DNA of 7,443 bases from Fibrobacteria bacterium GUT77. Its GTDB lineage: Bacteria; Fibrobacterota; Chitinivibrionia; Chitinivibrionales; Chitinispirillaceae. The translations under genes and the position numbers were made by a program. Positions within the stretch are counted from its first letter, which is position 1. The number at the start of each line of letters is the position of its first letter. Below, one piece after another: positions 1 through 6,332 of the stretch. The notes under the pieces were generated by a model. The model made no database searches and was not told the origin of the DNA. It worked only from the letters and a program-made list of their open reading frames with translations. Location: NCBI GenBank assembly GCA_001462255.1, contig LIUJ01000127.1, forward strand, positions 989 to 8,431, in the 5' to 3' direction.

Positions 1-1
1 T

Positions 2-703
2 TTATTGCTTGATACGAAGGATCCGGAGGCGATAAAGGCCTCGTTCGTCATGGACGAGCGGAAGCCGCAGGCAAAGGAGGTTGAGAAGCCCAAGCCTAAG
101 CCGAAACCCGTGGAGAAGAAGACGGAGGAGGTTATCCCCGTTGACCTGACGAAGAAGCCGGAACCGGTTAAGGAGGAGGAGGTTAAGGAGGAGCCGAAGG
201 AGGATCCAAAACCCGAACCCAAGCCGGTGCGGCAGGTCTACGGGCTTAAAAAGGTCTACTCGCAGGGTTTGGGCGCCGCCGGAGACGCGAACGACGCCAT
301 AGTGGGGAAGTTGGGCAACACGTTAAACAAGGCCTACGACACGCTTACCGCCACCGCCGACGACCTTAAAGGAAGACCCGGACAAGGTCAATCCGGAATC
401 GTCCAAGTCTCCTCCGCCGCCTCGGTGACCAAATACCCGCGCCTGAAAGCGGGTTTTCGAAGCCTGAAGCCGCAGTATTCAAAGGAAATGTTGCAAAATA
501 GGGTAGAGGGGGCGGTCAAAGCGAAGTTATTGATAGCCGCCGACGGGACGGTTAAGCAGGTGGAGATAATAAGCGACATAGGCTACGATTCCGGCGAAAT
601 CGCCAAGGCCTTTTTATTGACGCTGCAATTCGAGCCGGCGATGAAGGGGGATCAGCCGGTATCCGTGTGGATACCGTTTTCCATACGGTTTGAATTGATA
701 TAG
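2..703 (+). CDS. TonB / AgmX-PglI-like C-terminal domain protein, 5'-truncated by the window edge
   Basis: The frame is open to the window edge, so the N-terminus, expected to carry the inner-membrane helix of such proteins, is missing; a TTG at position 5 is not a convincing start. Counting from that codon, residues about 22-75 form a Lys/Pro/Glu-rich stretch with KPKPKPKP-type runs, typical of the extended periplasm-spanning linker of TonB proteins. Residues 77-122 contain VYGLKKVYSQGLG and KLGNTLNKAYDTLTA, a conserved-looking middle segment. Residues about 155-232 resemble a TonB C-terminal domain: NRVEGAVKAKLLIAADGTV, then VEIISDIGYDSGEIAKAFL, FEPAMKGDQPVSVWIPF and a terminal beta strand. 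Family knowledge: these proteins work with ExbB/ExbD-like proton channels to transmit energy to the outer membrane, and AgmX relatives are linked to gliding. No ExbB/ExbD is visible here; they could lie upstream. The domain call is fairly safe, the substrate or partner is unknown. Confidence 0.8.
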   Translation, partial: LLLDTKDPEAIKASFVMDERKPQAKEVEKPKPKPKPVEKKTEEVIPVDLTKKPEPVKEEEVKEEPKEDPKPEPKPVRQVYGLKKVYSQGLGAAGDANDAIVGKLGNTLNKAYDTLTATADDLKGRPGQGQSGIVQVSSAASVTKYPRLKAGFRSLKPQYSKEMLQNRVEGAVKAKLLIAADGTVKQVEIISDIGYDSGEIAKAFLLTLQFEPAMKGDQPVSVWIPFSIRFELI

Positions 704-756
704 GAGCTATTTTTTTACAAAAATCCCAACAAAAAAAATATCCATGTATTATATTA

Positions 757-785
757 TTGTATTAGTGCTTGTTATATTATACAAT
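757..785 (+). promoter_or_regulatory. Possible sigma-70-type promoter for the flagellin gene
   Basis: A TACAAT hexamer at 780-785 (5 of 6 to TATAAT) lies 17 nt after TTGTAT at 757-762 (only the TTG matches TTGACA). Transcription would begin near 791-793, giving a leader of about 38 nt. The region is very AT-rich, so chance matches are likely. No sigma-28 flagellar promoter (TAAA then GCCGATAA) is visible at a sensible distance from the start codon. Confidence 0.3.
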
Positions 786-796
786 AGTAGAACGGC

Positions 797-815
797 GCGT
801 TAATCAATATAACGC
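797..815 (+). promoter_or_regulatory. Small inverted repeat in the flagellin leader
   Basis: GCGTTA (797-802) and TAACGC (810-815) are perfect 6-bp complements around a 7-nt AT-rich loop. It sits 2 nt upstream of the ribosome binding site AAGGAGG (818-824) and, if the proposed promoter is right, near the 5' end of the transcript. It could be an mRNA-stabilising or translation-tuning hairpin, or an operator. No regulator can be named from the sequence. Confidence 0.35.
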
Positions 816-829
816 AAAAGGAGGCCGAA

Positions 830-1669
830 ATGCGCGTAAACACCAATATCTCGTCAATAAACGCCGGGCGCAACCTAACCGAGACCCTGCTCTCCGGTTC
901 CAACGCCATGAAGAAGTTGTCGACCGCCGTCCGTATAAATACGGCCGCCGACGACGCTGCGGGGCTCTCCATCTCCGAAAAAATGCGGGGGCAGATAGGC
1001 GGGCTGAACATGGCCTCCCGCAACGCAGCCGACACCGTGTCACTAATCCAAACGGCGGAGGGGGGGCTCGCCGAGTCGCACTCCATCCTGCAACGAATGC
1101 GGGAGCTCGCCGTTCAGTCCGCCAACGACACCAACACCGACGCCGACCGCGTAGAGTTGCAGGCGGAGGTCAAGCAGTTGCAGTCGGAGCTGACCCGGAT
1201 AGGCAATACCACGGAGTTCAATACCAAGGCGCTCTTAAACGGTAGCGTCGGCAGGGACGCGGACGGCGGAATTGGGGATTCCATTATGGCGCAGACGGGC
1301 GCCAACAGCGGTCAAAACTCTTTTGTGTCGATAGACGATATGCGCTCCGTGGCGATAGGAGTGGGCGGGGTGAACATAGGCACGAGGGACGGCGCGTCGG
1401 CGGCCATCGCTACGATAGACAGCGCGATAGAGGCGGTGTCGCACCAGCGCGGGGCGCTTGGAGCCACTCAAAACGGCTTGGAGCATACGGTTAGGAGCAT
1501 AGATATAGCGGCGGAGAACACGCAGGCGGCGGAGAGCCGTATAAGGGACGCGGACATGGCCAAGGCGGTGTTGGAAAACACGAGAATCGGCATAATGCGG
1601 CAGGCTTCGCTGGCAATGGCGGCGCAGGCGAACCAAAAGCAGCATAACGTGATGTCGTTGTTGCGGTAA
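830..1669 (+). CDS. fliC: Flagellin (flagellar filament subunit), compact D0/D1 type
   Basis: This 279-residue protein is the structural subunit exported through the flagellar type III apparatus to build the filament. The N-terminal D0/D1 block is clear: MRVNTNISSINAGRNL (1-16), LSTAVRINTAADDAAGLSIS (30-49), then EKMRGQIGGLN and LQRMRELAVQSAN (87-99), the conserved surface that TLR5 recognises in other flagellins. The C-terminal block is also complete: IDIAAENTQAAESRIRDADM (224-243), then AQANQKQHNVMSLLR at the end. Only about 60 variable residues (133-190) separate the two blocks, so the exposed D2/D3 domains are absent. The length and a GANSGQNSFVSI segment (158-169) resemble the core flagellins (FlaB) of spirochaetes. 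The start is fixed by a strong AAGGAGG (818-824), 5 nt before ATG. It stands alone, with its own leader and no other flagellar genes beside it. Codon choice changes within the gene (see findings). Confidence 0.97.
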   Translation: MRVNTNISSINAGRNLTETLLSGSNAMKKLSTAVRINTAADDAAGLSISEKMRGQIGGLNMASRNAADTVSLIQTAEGGLAESHSILQRMRELAVQSANDTNTDADRVELQAEVKQLQSELTRIGNTTEFNTKALLNGSVGRDADGGIGDSIMAQTGANSGQNSFVSIDDMRSVAIGVGGVNIGTRDGASAAIATIDSAIEAVSHQRGALGATQNGLEHTVRSIDIAAENTQAAESRIRDADMAKAVLENTRIGIMRQASLAMAAQANQKQHNVMSLLR

Positions 1670-1691
1670 ATATTTTTTTAGTTGGGTTTGC

Positions 1692-1719
1692 CGAGATTGG
1701 CTTCGTCGCCTCGCTCCTC
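1692..1719. repeat. Degenerate single copy of a REP-like repeat downstream of flagellin
   Basis: The first 14 bases, CGAGATTGGCTTCG (1692-1705), are identical to the reverse complement of 6418-6431. The last 12, GCCTCGCTCCTC (1708-1719), match the reverse complement of 6321-6332 at 11 of 12 positions. This is therefore a second copy of the element found at 6282-6432, but without the 23-bp tandem array. It lies 22 nt after the flagellin stop codon. It forms no obvious terminator with the neighbouring AT-rich sequence. Confidence 0.7.
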
Positions 1720-1746
1720 AAAAATTTAAATAAAAACACTTGCTAT

Positions 1747-1775
1747 TTGTTTAAAATCAATGTAAATTATATATA
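1747..1775 (+). promoter_or_regulatory. Possible promoter for the TPR / Ig-like gene pair
   Basis: TTGTTT (1747-1752) and TATATA (1770-1775) are spaced by 17 nt. An overlapping alternative is TTGCTA (1740-1745) with TAAATT (1763-1768), also 17 nt apart. Either would give a leader of roughly 50-65 nt before ATG 1833. The AT-rich background makes both weak calls. Confidence 0.3.
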
Positions 1776-1832
1776 GGCGTAACCGTGGACGCGCCGTTAC
1801 AAATATCAATGTTAGGCAGGAGAGGTCGGTCA

Positions 1833-3791
1833 ATGAAAAGAGTTTCCGTGTTTTTGCGTCGTGCGGTCGTTTCCGTCGGAGTGTTTGTCTTTAGCCTTGG
1901 TCTCGTCGGCATCGCCGCCGCCCAAGACAGCAAGGATTTCAGCGATAACGACATCAACAGTCTCTTCGGTACCTTTCAGGAGGAACCGGAGAAGAAAGAG
2001 GACGCCGCGCCCAAACGCGTGCTTCCGACATACACGGGCAACTACAAGGTGCTCGTGGGTAGGCCGATCTACGCGGTCTACGAGGCGGAGACCAAAACCA
2101 AATGGGTGTCCGCGTTGGGCGAGATTTATACCCACTATAGGGTGGGGGCTTTCCCTCGGACGTACGTATACCCCATGGAGCAGGTGAACGGCGTGTTGCC
2201 GGGATTCCGTGATTACGGGAAGCGCTTCAATAAGCAACACTACATAGACGCGGCCAAGAAGTTGGGCGCCACCCACCTGTTGTATCAGGAGTATCAGCCG
2301 CAAAAGGACGGTAAGACGACCCGCTACGTGATGGAGTTATATTGGATAGCGGAGGGAGCTTCGGTGCTTAGGTCTTCCGTTGATATCCTGCACAATGAAT
2401 TTGAGGGCGGGCTAAACGCGTGTTTGGGTAAGATAGCCGACGCCATGGATCCCAAGGCCAAGACCGCCGGCGTGGCGGGGGTGCAGGTTTTCGGTAAGGA
2501 TTTGAAGACGCTTGAGCCTTTCGGCAACGCGCTTGCCGGGGAGGAGCGTTTCGTTAAGGATAGGGCGGAGGCGACCTACGTAGCCATAGACAAAACGGTG
2601 CAAAAAAATTCGTCGTTGCCGGGGTTTTCCTACGCGGCGGCGCTCGTGGCGGGGCGCGCGGAGGATTACGCGAAGGCCGTAAAGCATATAGAGACGGTAA
2701 TAAGCAAGTCGAAGGATTATCCGGCGTTGCAGTTGCGCTTGGCTGAGTATCAGAGGGGGGCGCAACGCTATTCGGAGGCGGTGAGGGCGGCGGAGACGGC
2801 GGCCAAGAGCGAGCCGCTGAAGGTTGCCGCGTCTATAGAAATGGCCATGATATCGCAGGCGCAGGGTAACCTTGATAGGGCGCGTTCGGAGTACGAGGCA
2901 GTTCTTAGGGACGGCGACGCGAATAGCCGCGTGCTCTTTATGCTCGCCCTTTTGAGCATTCAGATGGGGCGTGTATCGGAGAGCGACGACTATCTGCGCC
3001 GCGCGGAGGAGAGCGGGCTAACGCTCGACGAGGGCGAGTATTTGGATCTTGGCCGCGCCTACGCCAAAGCGAGCGGCTACGAGGACAAGGCCGTTGAGTA
3101 TCTTAAGAAGAGCATGGGCCCCAAGCAGAGCAACGAGGACGCGTGGGAGGCCATCGCGGAGTTATACGACAAAATGGGGAACTCGTTGGAGGCCGCCGAG
3201 TCTTACGTGAACCTATTTAAGATCAATATGCAGGCGCACAGCGGAAAACTGAAGCTCGCCGGCGAGGCCTTTGAAAAGATGGGAATGACGGACAAGGCGA
3301 AAGACGCCTACGCGCTTTTCTTAGACAGGCGCTTCTCCGACAGGGACGTGGCCATGAACTTGGCGCGCATATATTTCAACGATAAGGAGTGCAAGAAGAT
3401 ACAAGACGTTCTTAAGGCCTACGACACGATACCGGAGGCCACGCAGATGCTTGCCGACTGCGGGTTTAAGGTGCGCAGAATAGACGAGTCGCAGACTATG
3501 AAGAGGAAGAAACTGTCGCCGCTTATGCTTACGGCGCGCATATCGGGCGGGGCGTTGCTTGCGGGCGGGGTGGGGTTGGGGTTGTATTTTAACAGTACCG
3601 TGAGCAGTACGTACGAAGACTATCAAGGATTCGGTAAACCCGGCGAACCGGCGCCTAACCCGGACGCGCGAAACCCGGAAAAGGTGAAGCAGATGAGGAA
3701 GGACATTGATTTCGGTGAAACGATGCGTAATACAATGTACGTCTTGGCGGGTGTCGGATTAGCCGGTTTCGCCGTAACGTTCTTTTTTTAA
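1833..3791 (+). CDS. Exported TPR-repeat protein with a CsgG/TolB-like N-terminal region and a C-terminal membrane hairpin
   Basis: The chosen ATG at 1833 follows AGGAGAGG (1818-1825) by 7 nt and begins a clear signal peptide (hydrophobic core about 11-27, cleavage near IAAA/QD). An in-frame GTG at 1785 has no ribosome binding site and would bury it. The product is 652 residues. Residues 66-210 look like the alpha/beta fold seen in TolB-N, CsgG and FlgO-type proteins: KVLVGRPIY, WVSALGEIYTHYRV, YIDAAKKLGATHLLYQEYQP and ACLGKIADAM; this is a fold-level guess. Residues about 267-520 contain roughly seven TPR-like helix pairs, for example AVKHIETVISKSKDYPALQL, GNLDRARSEYEAVLRDGDAN and KAVEYLKKSM. 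After KRKK come two glycine-rich hydrophobic segments, about 566-586 and 634-652, the last ending in FFF. TPR arrays usually scaffold protein complexes; a periplasmic scaffold anchored by the hairpin is my inference. It is followed after 12 nt by the Ig-like gene. No specific function is recognised. Confidence 0.88.
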   Translation: MKRVSVFLRRAVVSVGVFVFSLGLVGIAAAQDSKDFSDNDINSLFGTFQEEPEKKEDAAPKRVLPTYTGNYKVLVGRPIYAVYEAETKTKWVSALGEIYTHYRVGAFPRTYVYPMEQVNGVLPGFRDYGKRFNKQHYIDAAKKLGATHLLYQEYQPQKDGKTTRYVMELYWIAEGASVLRSSVDILHNEFEGGLNACLGKIADAMDPKAKTAGVAGVQVFGKDLKTLEPFGNALAGEERFVKDRAEATYVAIDKTVQKNSSLPGFSYAAALVAGRAEDYAKAVKHIETVISKSKDYPALQLRLAEYQRGAQRYSEAVRAAETAAKSEPLKVAASIEMAMISQAQGNLDRARSEYEAVLRDGDANSRVLFMLALLSIQMGRVSESDDYLRRAEESGLTLDEGEYLDLGRAYAKASGYEDKAVEYLKKSMGPKQSNEDAWEAIAELYDKMGNSLEAAESYVNLFKINMQAHSGKLKLAGEAFEKMGMTDKAKDAYALFLDRRFSDRDVAMNLARIYFNDKECKKIQDVLKAYDTIPEATQMLADCGFKVRRIDESQTMKRKKLSPLMLTARISGGALLAGGVGLGLYFNSTVSSTYEDYQGFGKPGEPAPNPDARNPEKVKQMRKDIDFGETMRNTMYVLAGVGLAGFAVTFFF

Positions 3792-3803
3792 CGGAGGGGT
3801 AGC

Positions 3804-5306
3804 ATGAAGAGGACCAAAACAAATTCGATTATCGTGTCGGCCGCGTCGCTTTTGGCGGCGGTGGTGATGTTTGTCTGTGACAATCCCAAGGATTTCAATA
3901 ATCCGCTTGATAAGGATGGGAGTAATTATTTGTTCGGCGCTACGGACGACGAAGCGGGCAAGCTTGAGGTTGGTCCTAACGGCGAGGCGAATTTATTTGA
4001 TACGAGTAAGTACGAATTGTGCGACGGCGTGCGTCCGGATATTAACCTTACTAAGAATTACGGCCCGAGCGTAACGATAAACACATTGGAAAGTGACATA
4101 TTTAAAAAGTTGGTGATAATAGGCGGGAATGTGCCGGACTCCGTCATTACTTATGGACCTGGTAAAGGAGGGACGGCAATGCCCATACCTCAACAACCGG
4201 CCGTACTGATAAAAGACGGGGATGATACGCCGATGAACGTTAACTTAATTACCACAACGCCGGCACCCGGAGGTTACACTATAAAGTACGAAGTTAAAAA
4301 GCCGAGGTGCAACAAGACGGAACCTTCCGCTACGGTAACGAGATCGCTGATTGTTGAACAGTATGTAGCGCCGGATACGGGGACACCCGTGATTGTGTTG
4401 AGCGGTCAGGAAAACGCTCAAATAAAGGTTGGGGACAATTATAGGGACGAAGGTGTAAGGGTCACGGTCGGTAATACGACGTCTCTTACTTATCTTGACA
4501 GTATAGTGGTGCGGGGCCCGAATAATGCCAGGTTAAGCGCGGTTACCAGACCGATTGATGATTTTACGGGCGTAAAACTGCCTAATGACTTGGTTGCCGG
4601 GGCTAAGTACACCATTACGTACTACGCGAGCTATAACGGTAGGACGGCTAATAAAGCTAGGACAGTTGAAGTAACGGCGAATACGAGTTCGAAGAGCGCG
4701 GTGATTGTTCTCAACGGTTACAATTATAAGTTGAAAAACGGGACGTCTTTCACCTATCCCGATACTATGTTGTATTATGGCGATAGAGATAATAACTACG
4801 TAGAAAAAGGCGTCGAAAGGGTTTATAGGATAAACGGGGATAATGAGGAACCGTTGAATGTTTCGATTACTCCGGAGCCTCAACAAAATTTCATAACCGG
4901 TGTGCAGTCAGGTAGCGGCGGTGTTGGGAGAAAGGTGACTTATAAAGTTCCGGCCGGAAGCGGTTATAACGCGGGTGAGGCGTCTAGGAACGTGTTTTTG
5001 GTGGAAAAAGGGTGCGAAGATCCTCCTACGCCTCCAACGATAACTTTTGTTGGGGATGAAACATTGAAGATATCGGCGGGCAGGGGGTTGGAAGGTAAGG
5101 GATGGGATTACGCCGGCAGTTGGTCGGTGAGAAACAATGAGGATACGGATTTCTTAGGGCCGACGGGATATAAGTATCTCATACATTTCAACGGGCTTAA
5201 CCCCTATAATCCTCAACCTAAGACGGGTGGGTATAAGATAACGTATGTGGGTTTGGGCAAATGCGGTACTACGGCTGAAAAAGAGAGGACGGTTATAGTA
5301 GAGTAG
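3804..5306 (+). CDS. Probable surface or periplasmic lipoprotein with four Ig-like (DUF5011-like) domains
   Basis: A 500-residue protein; GGAGGGG (3793-3799) precedes the ATG, and the 12-nt gap after the TPR gene implies co-transcription. The N-terminus has a hydrophobic stretch ending in FVC at residue 25, followed by DNPKDFNNPLD, as in lipoproteins. The residue before Cys is Val rather than the usual Ala, Gly or Ser, so lipidation is uncertain. The rest divides into four repeats of about 90-115 residues: 72-187, 194-292, 298-399 and 410-500. Repeats 2-4 open with PVIVLSG, AVIVLNG or PTITFVG. All four end near a hydrophobic xxVxVE-type strand; repeats 1 and 4 end GGYTIKY...LIVE and GGYKITY...VIVE. 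Repeat 2 carries VGDNYRDEGVRVTV, a DUF5011 hallmark of bacterial Ig-like folds. Cysteines occur as pairs in repeats 1 (C72, C169) and 4 (C404, C487). It may be a beta-rich binding or spacer protein acting with the TPR protein. No enzyme motif is seen. Its G+C is lower than that of its operon partner. Confidence 0.85.
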   Translation: MKRTKTNSIIVSAASLLAAVVMFVCDNPKDFNNPLDKDGSNYLFGATDDEAGKLEVGPNGEANLFDTSKYELCDGVRPDINLTKNYGPSVTINTLESDIFKKLVIIGGNVPDSVITYGPGKGGTAMPIPQQPAVLIKDGDDTPMNVNLITTTPAPGGYTIKYEVKKPRCNKTEPSATVTRSLIVEQYVAPDTGTPVIVLSGQENAQIKVGDNYRDEGVRVTVGNTTSLTYLDSIVVRGPNNARLSAVTRPIDDFTGVKLPNDLVAGAKYTITYYASYNGRTANKARTVEVTANTSSKSAVIVLNGYNYKLKNGTSFTYPDTMLYYGDRDNNYVEKGVERVYRINGDNEEPLNVSITPEPQQNFITGVQSGSGGVGRKVTYKVPAGSGYNAGEASRNVFLVEKGCEDPPTPPTITFVGDETLKISAGRGLEGKGWDYAGSWSVRNNEDTDFLGPTGYKYLIHFNGLNPYNPQPKTGGYKITYVGLGKCGTTAEKERTVIVE

Positions 5307-5328
5307 CAAAGGAACCCTTTTTACTTTG

Positions 5329-5371
5329 TGACCGCGTCGCGTAAAAAAAAAAATTTAAAGCGGCGCGGTTA
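5329..5371 (+). other. 12-bp stem-loop with an A-rich loop after the Ig-like gene
   Basis: TGACCGCGTCGC (5329-5340) pairs with GCGGCGCGGTTA (5360-5371), with two G-U wobbles, around a 19-nt loop containing a run of eleven A. It lies 22 nt past the stop codon, where a terminator is expected. There is no T-run after the 3' arm, so it is not a standard intrinsic terminator. It may be a processing or mRNA-end-stabilising hairpin. A TATAGT hexamer at 5387-5392 just after it could be a -10 box for the next gene, but no matching -35 box is visible. Confidence 0.45.
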
Positions 5372-5447
5372 ATATTAGATTATATTTATAGTGTGGCGCT
5401 AAGTTTTTTTTGAGCGGTTACCTACTACGGTTGGGGGAGGTTGTTTA

Positions 5448-6260
5448 ATGCGTATCGTCCGTTCGGCGTTACTGCCGATTGCCTCGTTGTTCGCGATTAC
5501 GGTTGCGGCCCCGCTTTCCGCGGCGGTTGTTACCGTGCCGTCTTCGCAGGCTAAAAGCATTGGGGCGGCAATGGCGATTGCGCGTTTGGGCGATACCGTT
5601 AAGGTGGCAAACGGGGTGTATAGGGAAAAAATTTTTGTTTCGCCCGGCGTGGTGCTTGTTTCGGAGAAGCTTTTTGGGGCGGTGATAGACGGGGGCGGGC
5701 GCGGGACGGTTGTTACTATGAGCAATTCGTCGGAAATATCGGGTTTTGAGGTGCGTAGCGGGACCATTGGCATATTTTCGGCCTCTTCGCAGGCGGTGAT
5801 TCGGCGGTGTCGGATTATGCACAATGTGCAGAGCGGGGTTATGTGTGTGGGCACGTTGCCGAAAATGGAGGATAATTTTATCGTCTTCAACAAGGGGTCG
5901 GGGGTGCAGGGGTGGGATGTGCGTACCACCAGCGGGTCAATAAATCACAATACCATCGCGTTCAACGTAAATCACGGAATTTCGCTTGGCGGCACTACCT
6001 CCATTACCGTAGAGAACAATATAATCGCGTTCAACGATCAATTCGGGGTAAAACCCTCCGAAGAGACGGTGCGCGTGGTGCTGATAAACAACAATTTTTA
6101 CCAAAACGCCCGTATTTCAAGCAATTTGCCGTCGGACAACATATCGGCGGATCCGTTGTTTGAGGATGCCAAGCGATTCAACTTTAATCTTATGAAGGAG
6201 TCGCGTAGCATAGGGCTTGGGACGGACAATCAGAATTTGGGGGCGAGGATATTGCATTAA
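5448..6260 (+). CDS. Secreted right-handed parallel beta-helix protein (paralogue A)
   Basis: The 270-residue product starts at an ATG 7 nt after GGGGGAGG (5433-5440). It has a signal peptide (hydrophobic residues 7-22, likely cleavage after PLSA or LSAA). The mature part reads as a parallel beta-helix. It begins with an AxxxARLGDTVKVANGVYRE element (41-60), then IDGGGRGTVVTMS (80-92). Repeated turns with Asn/Gly ladders follow: ISGFEVRSGTIGIFS, CRIMHNVQSGV, DNFIVFNKGSGVQGWDVR, INHNTIAFNVNHGISLGG and ENNIIAFNDQFGV. It closes with DPLFED (235-240) and LGTDNQNLGAR, a common end to such proteins. Families of this fold include NosD-like and pectate-lyase-like proteins, but I see no catalytic calcium site or Lys/Arg cluster that would prove polysaccharide lysis. 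There is no C-terminal sorting domain, so it is periplasmic or released. About half its residues match the protein at 6507-7316. Function unknown; carbohydrate binding is one possibility. Confidence 0.9.
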   Translation: MRIVRSALLPIASLFAITVAAPLSAAVVTVPSSQAKSIGAAMAIARLGDTVKVANGVYREKIFVSPGVVLVSEKLFGAVIDGGGRGTVVTMSNSSEISGFEVRSGTIGIFSASSQAVIRRCRIMHNVQSGVMCVGTLPKMEDNFIVFNKGSGVQGWDVRTTSGSINHNTIAFNVNHGISLGGTTSITVENNIIAFNDQFGVKPSEETVRVVLINNNFYQNARISSNLPSDNISADPLFEDAKRFNFNLMKESRSIGLGTDNQNLGARILH

Positions 6261-6289
6261 AAATTAGATGGTTTCAAATCTTCGAGATT

Positions 6290-6332
6290 GCTTCGCTACG
6301 TTCGCAATGACAGTCGTTACGAGGAGCGAAGC
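6290..6332. repeat. Imperfect palindrome inside the composite repeat
   Basis: GCTTCGCT (6290-6297) and AGCGAAGC (6325-6332) pair perfectly over 8 bp. Inside them CGCAATGAC (6303-6311) pairs with GTCGTTACG (6313-6321), with one mismatch and one G-T wobble. The transcript would fold into a long hairpin with a minimal loop. It starts 30 nt after the upstream stop codon, so it could protect or end that mRNA, but no T-run follows. Confidence 0.75.

Noticed and set aside
704..760. Intrinsic terminator after the TonB-like gene (T-run at about 710-716)
   Set aside because: No GC-rich stem precedes the T-run; the stretch is simply AT-rich.
824..831. GCCGAAAT resembling a sigma-28 -10 box
   Set aside because: It overlaps the flagellin start codon and has no TAAA box at the right distance, so it cannot be the promoter.
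769..1245. A 158-codon open frame overlapping the flagellin start on the same strand
   Set aside because: It is Arg-rich and a frame-shifted reading of the flagellin coding sequence, with no ribosome binding site. Flagellin itself is unambiguous.
1785..1832. Upstream GTG start for the TPR protein
   Set aside because: It has no ribosome binding site, and the extension would place 16 residues before a good signal peptide whose own ATG has AGGAGAGG at 7 nt.
1830..2303. Long open frame on the minus strand opposite the TPR gene
   Set aside because: It mirrors the G+C-rich codon pattern of the real gene, has no ribosome binding site, and encodes nothing recognisable. Similar minus-strand frames at 1235-1645, 2412-2765, 4533-4886 and 5399-5929 were rejected for the same reason.
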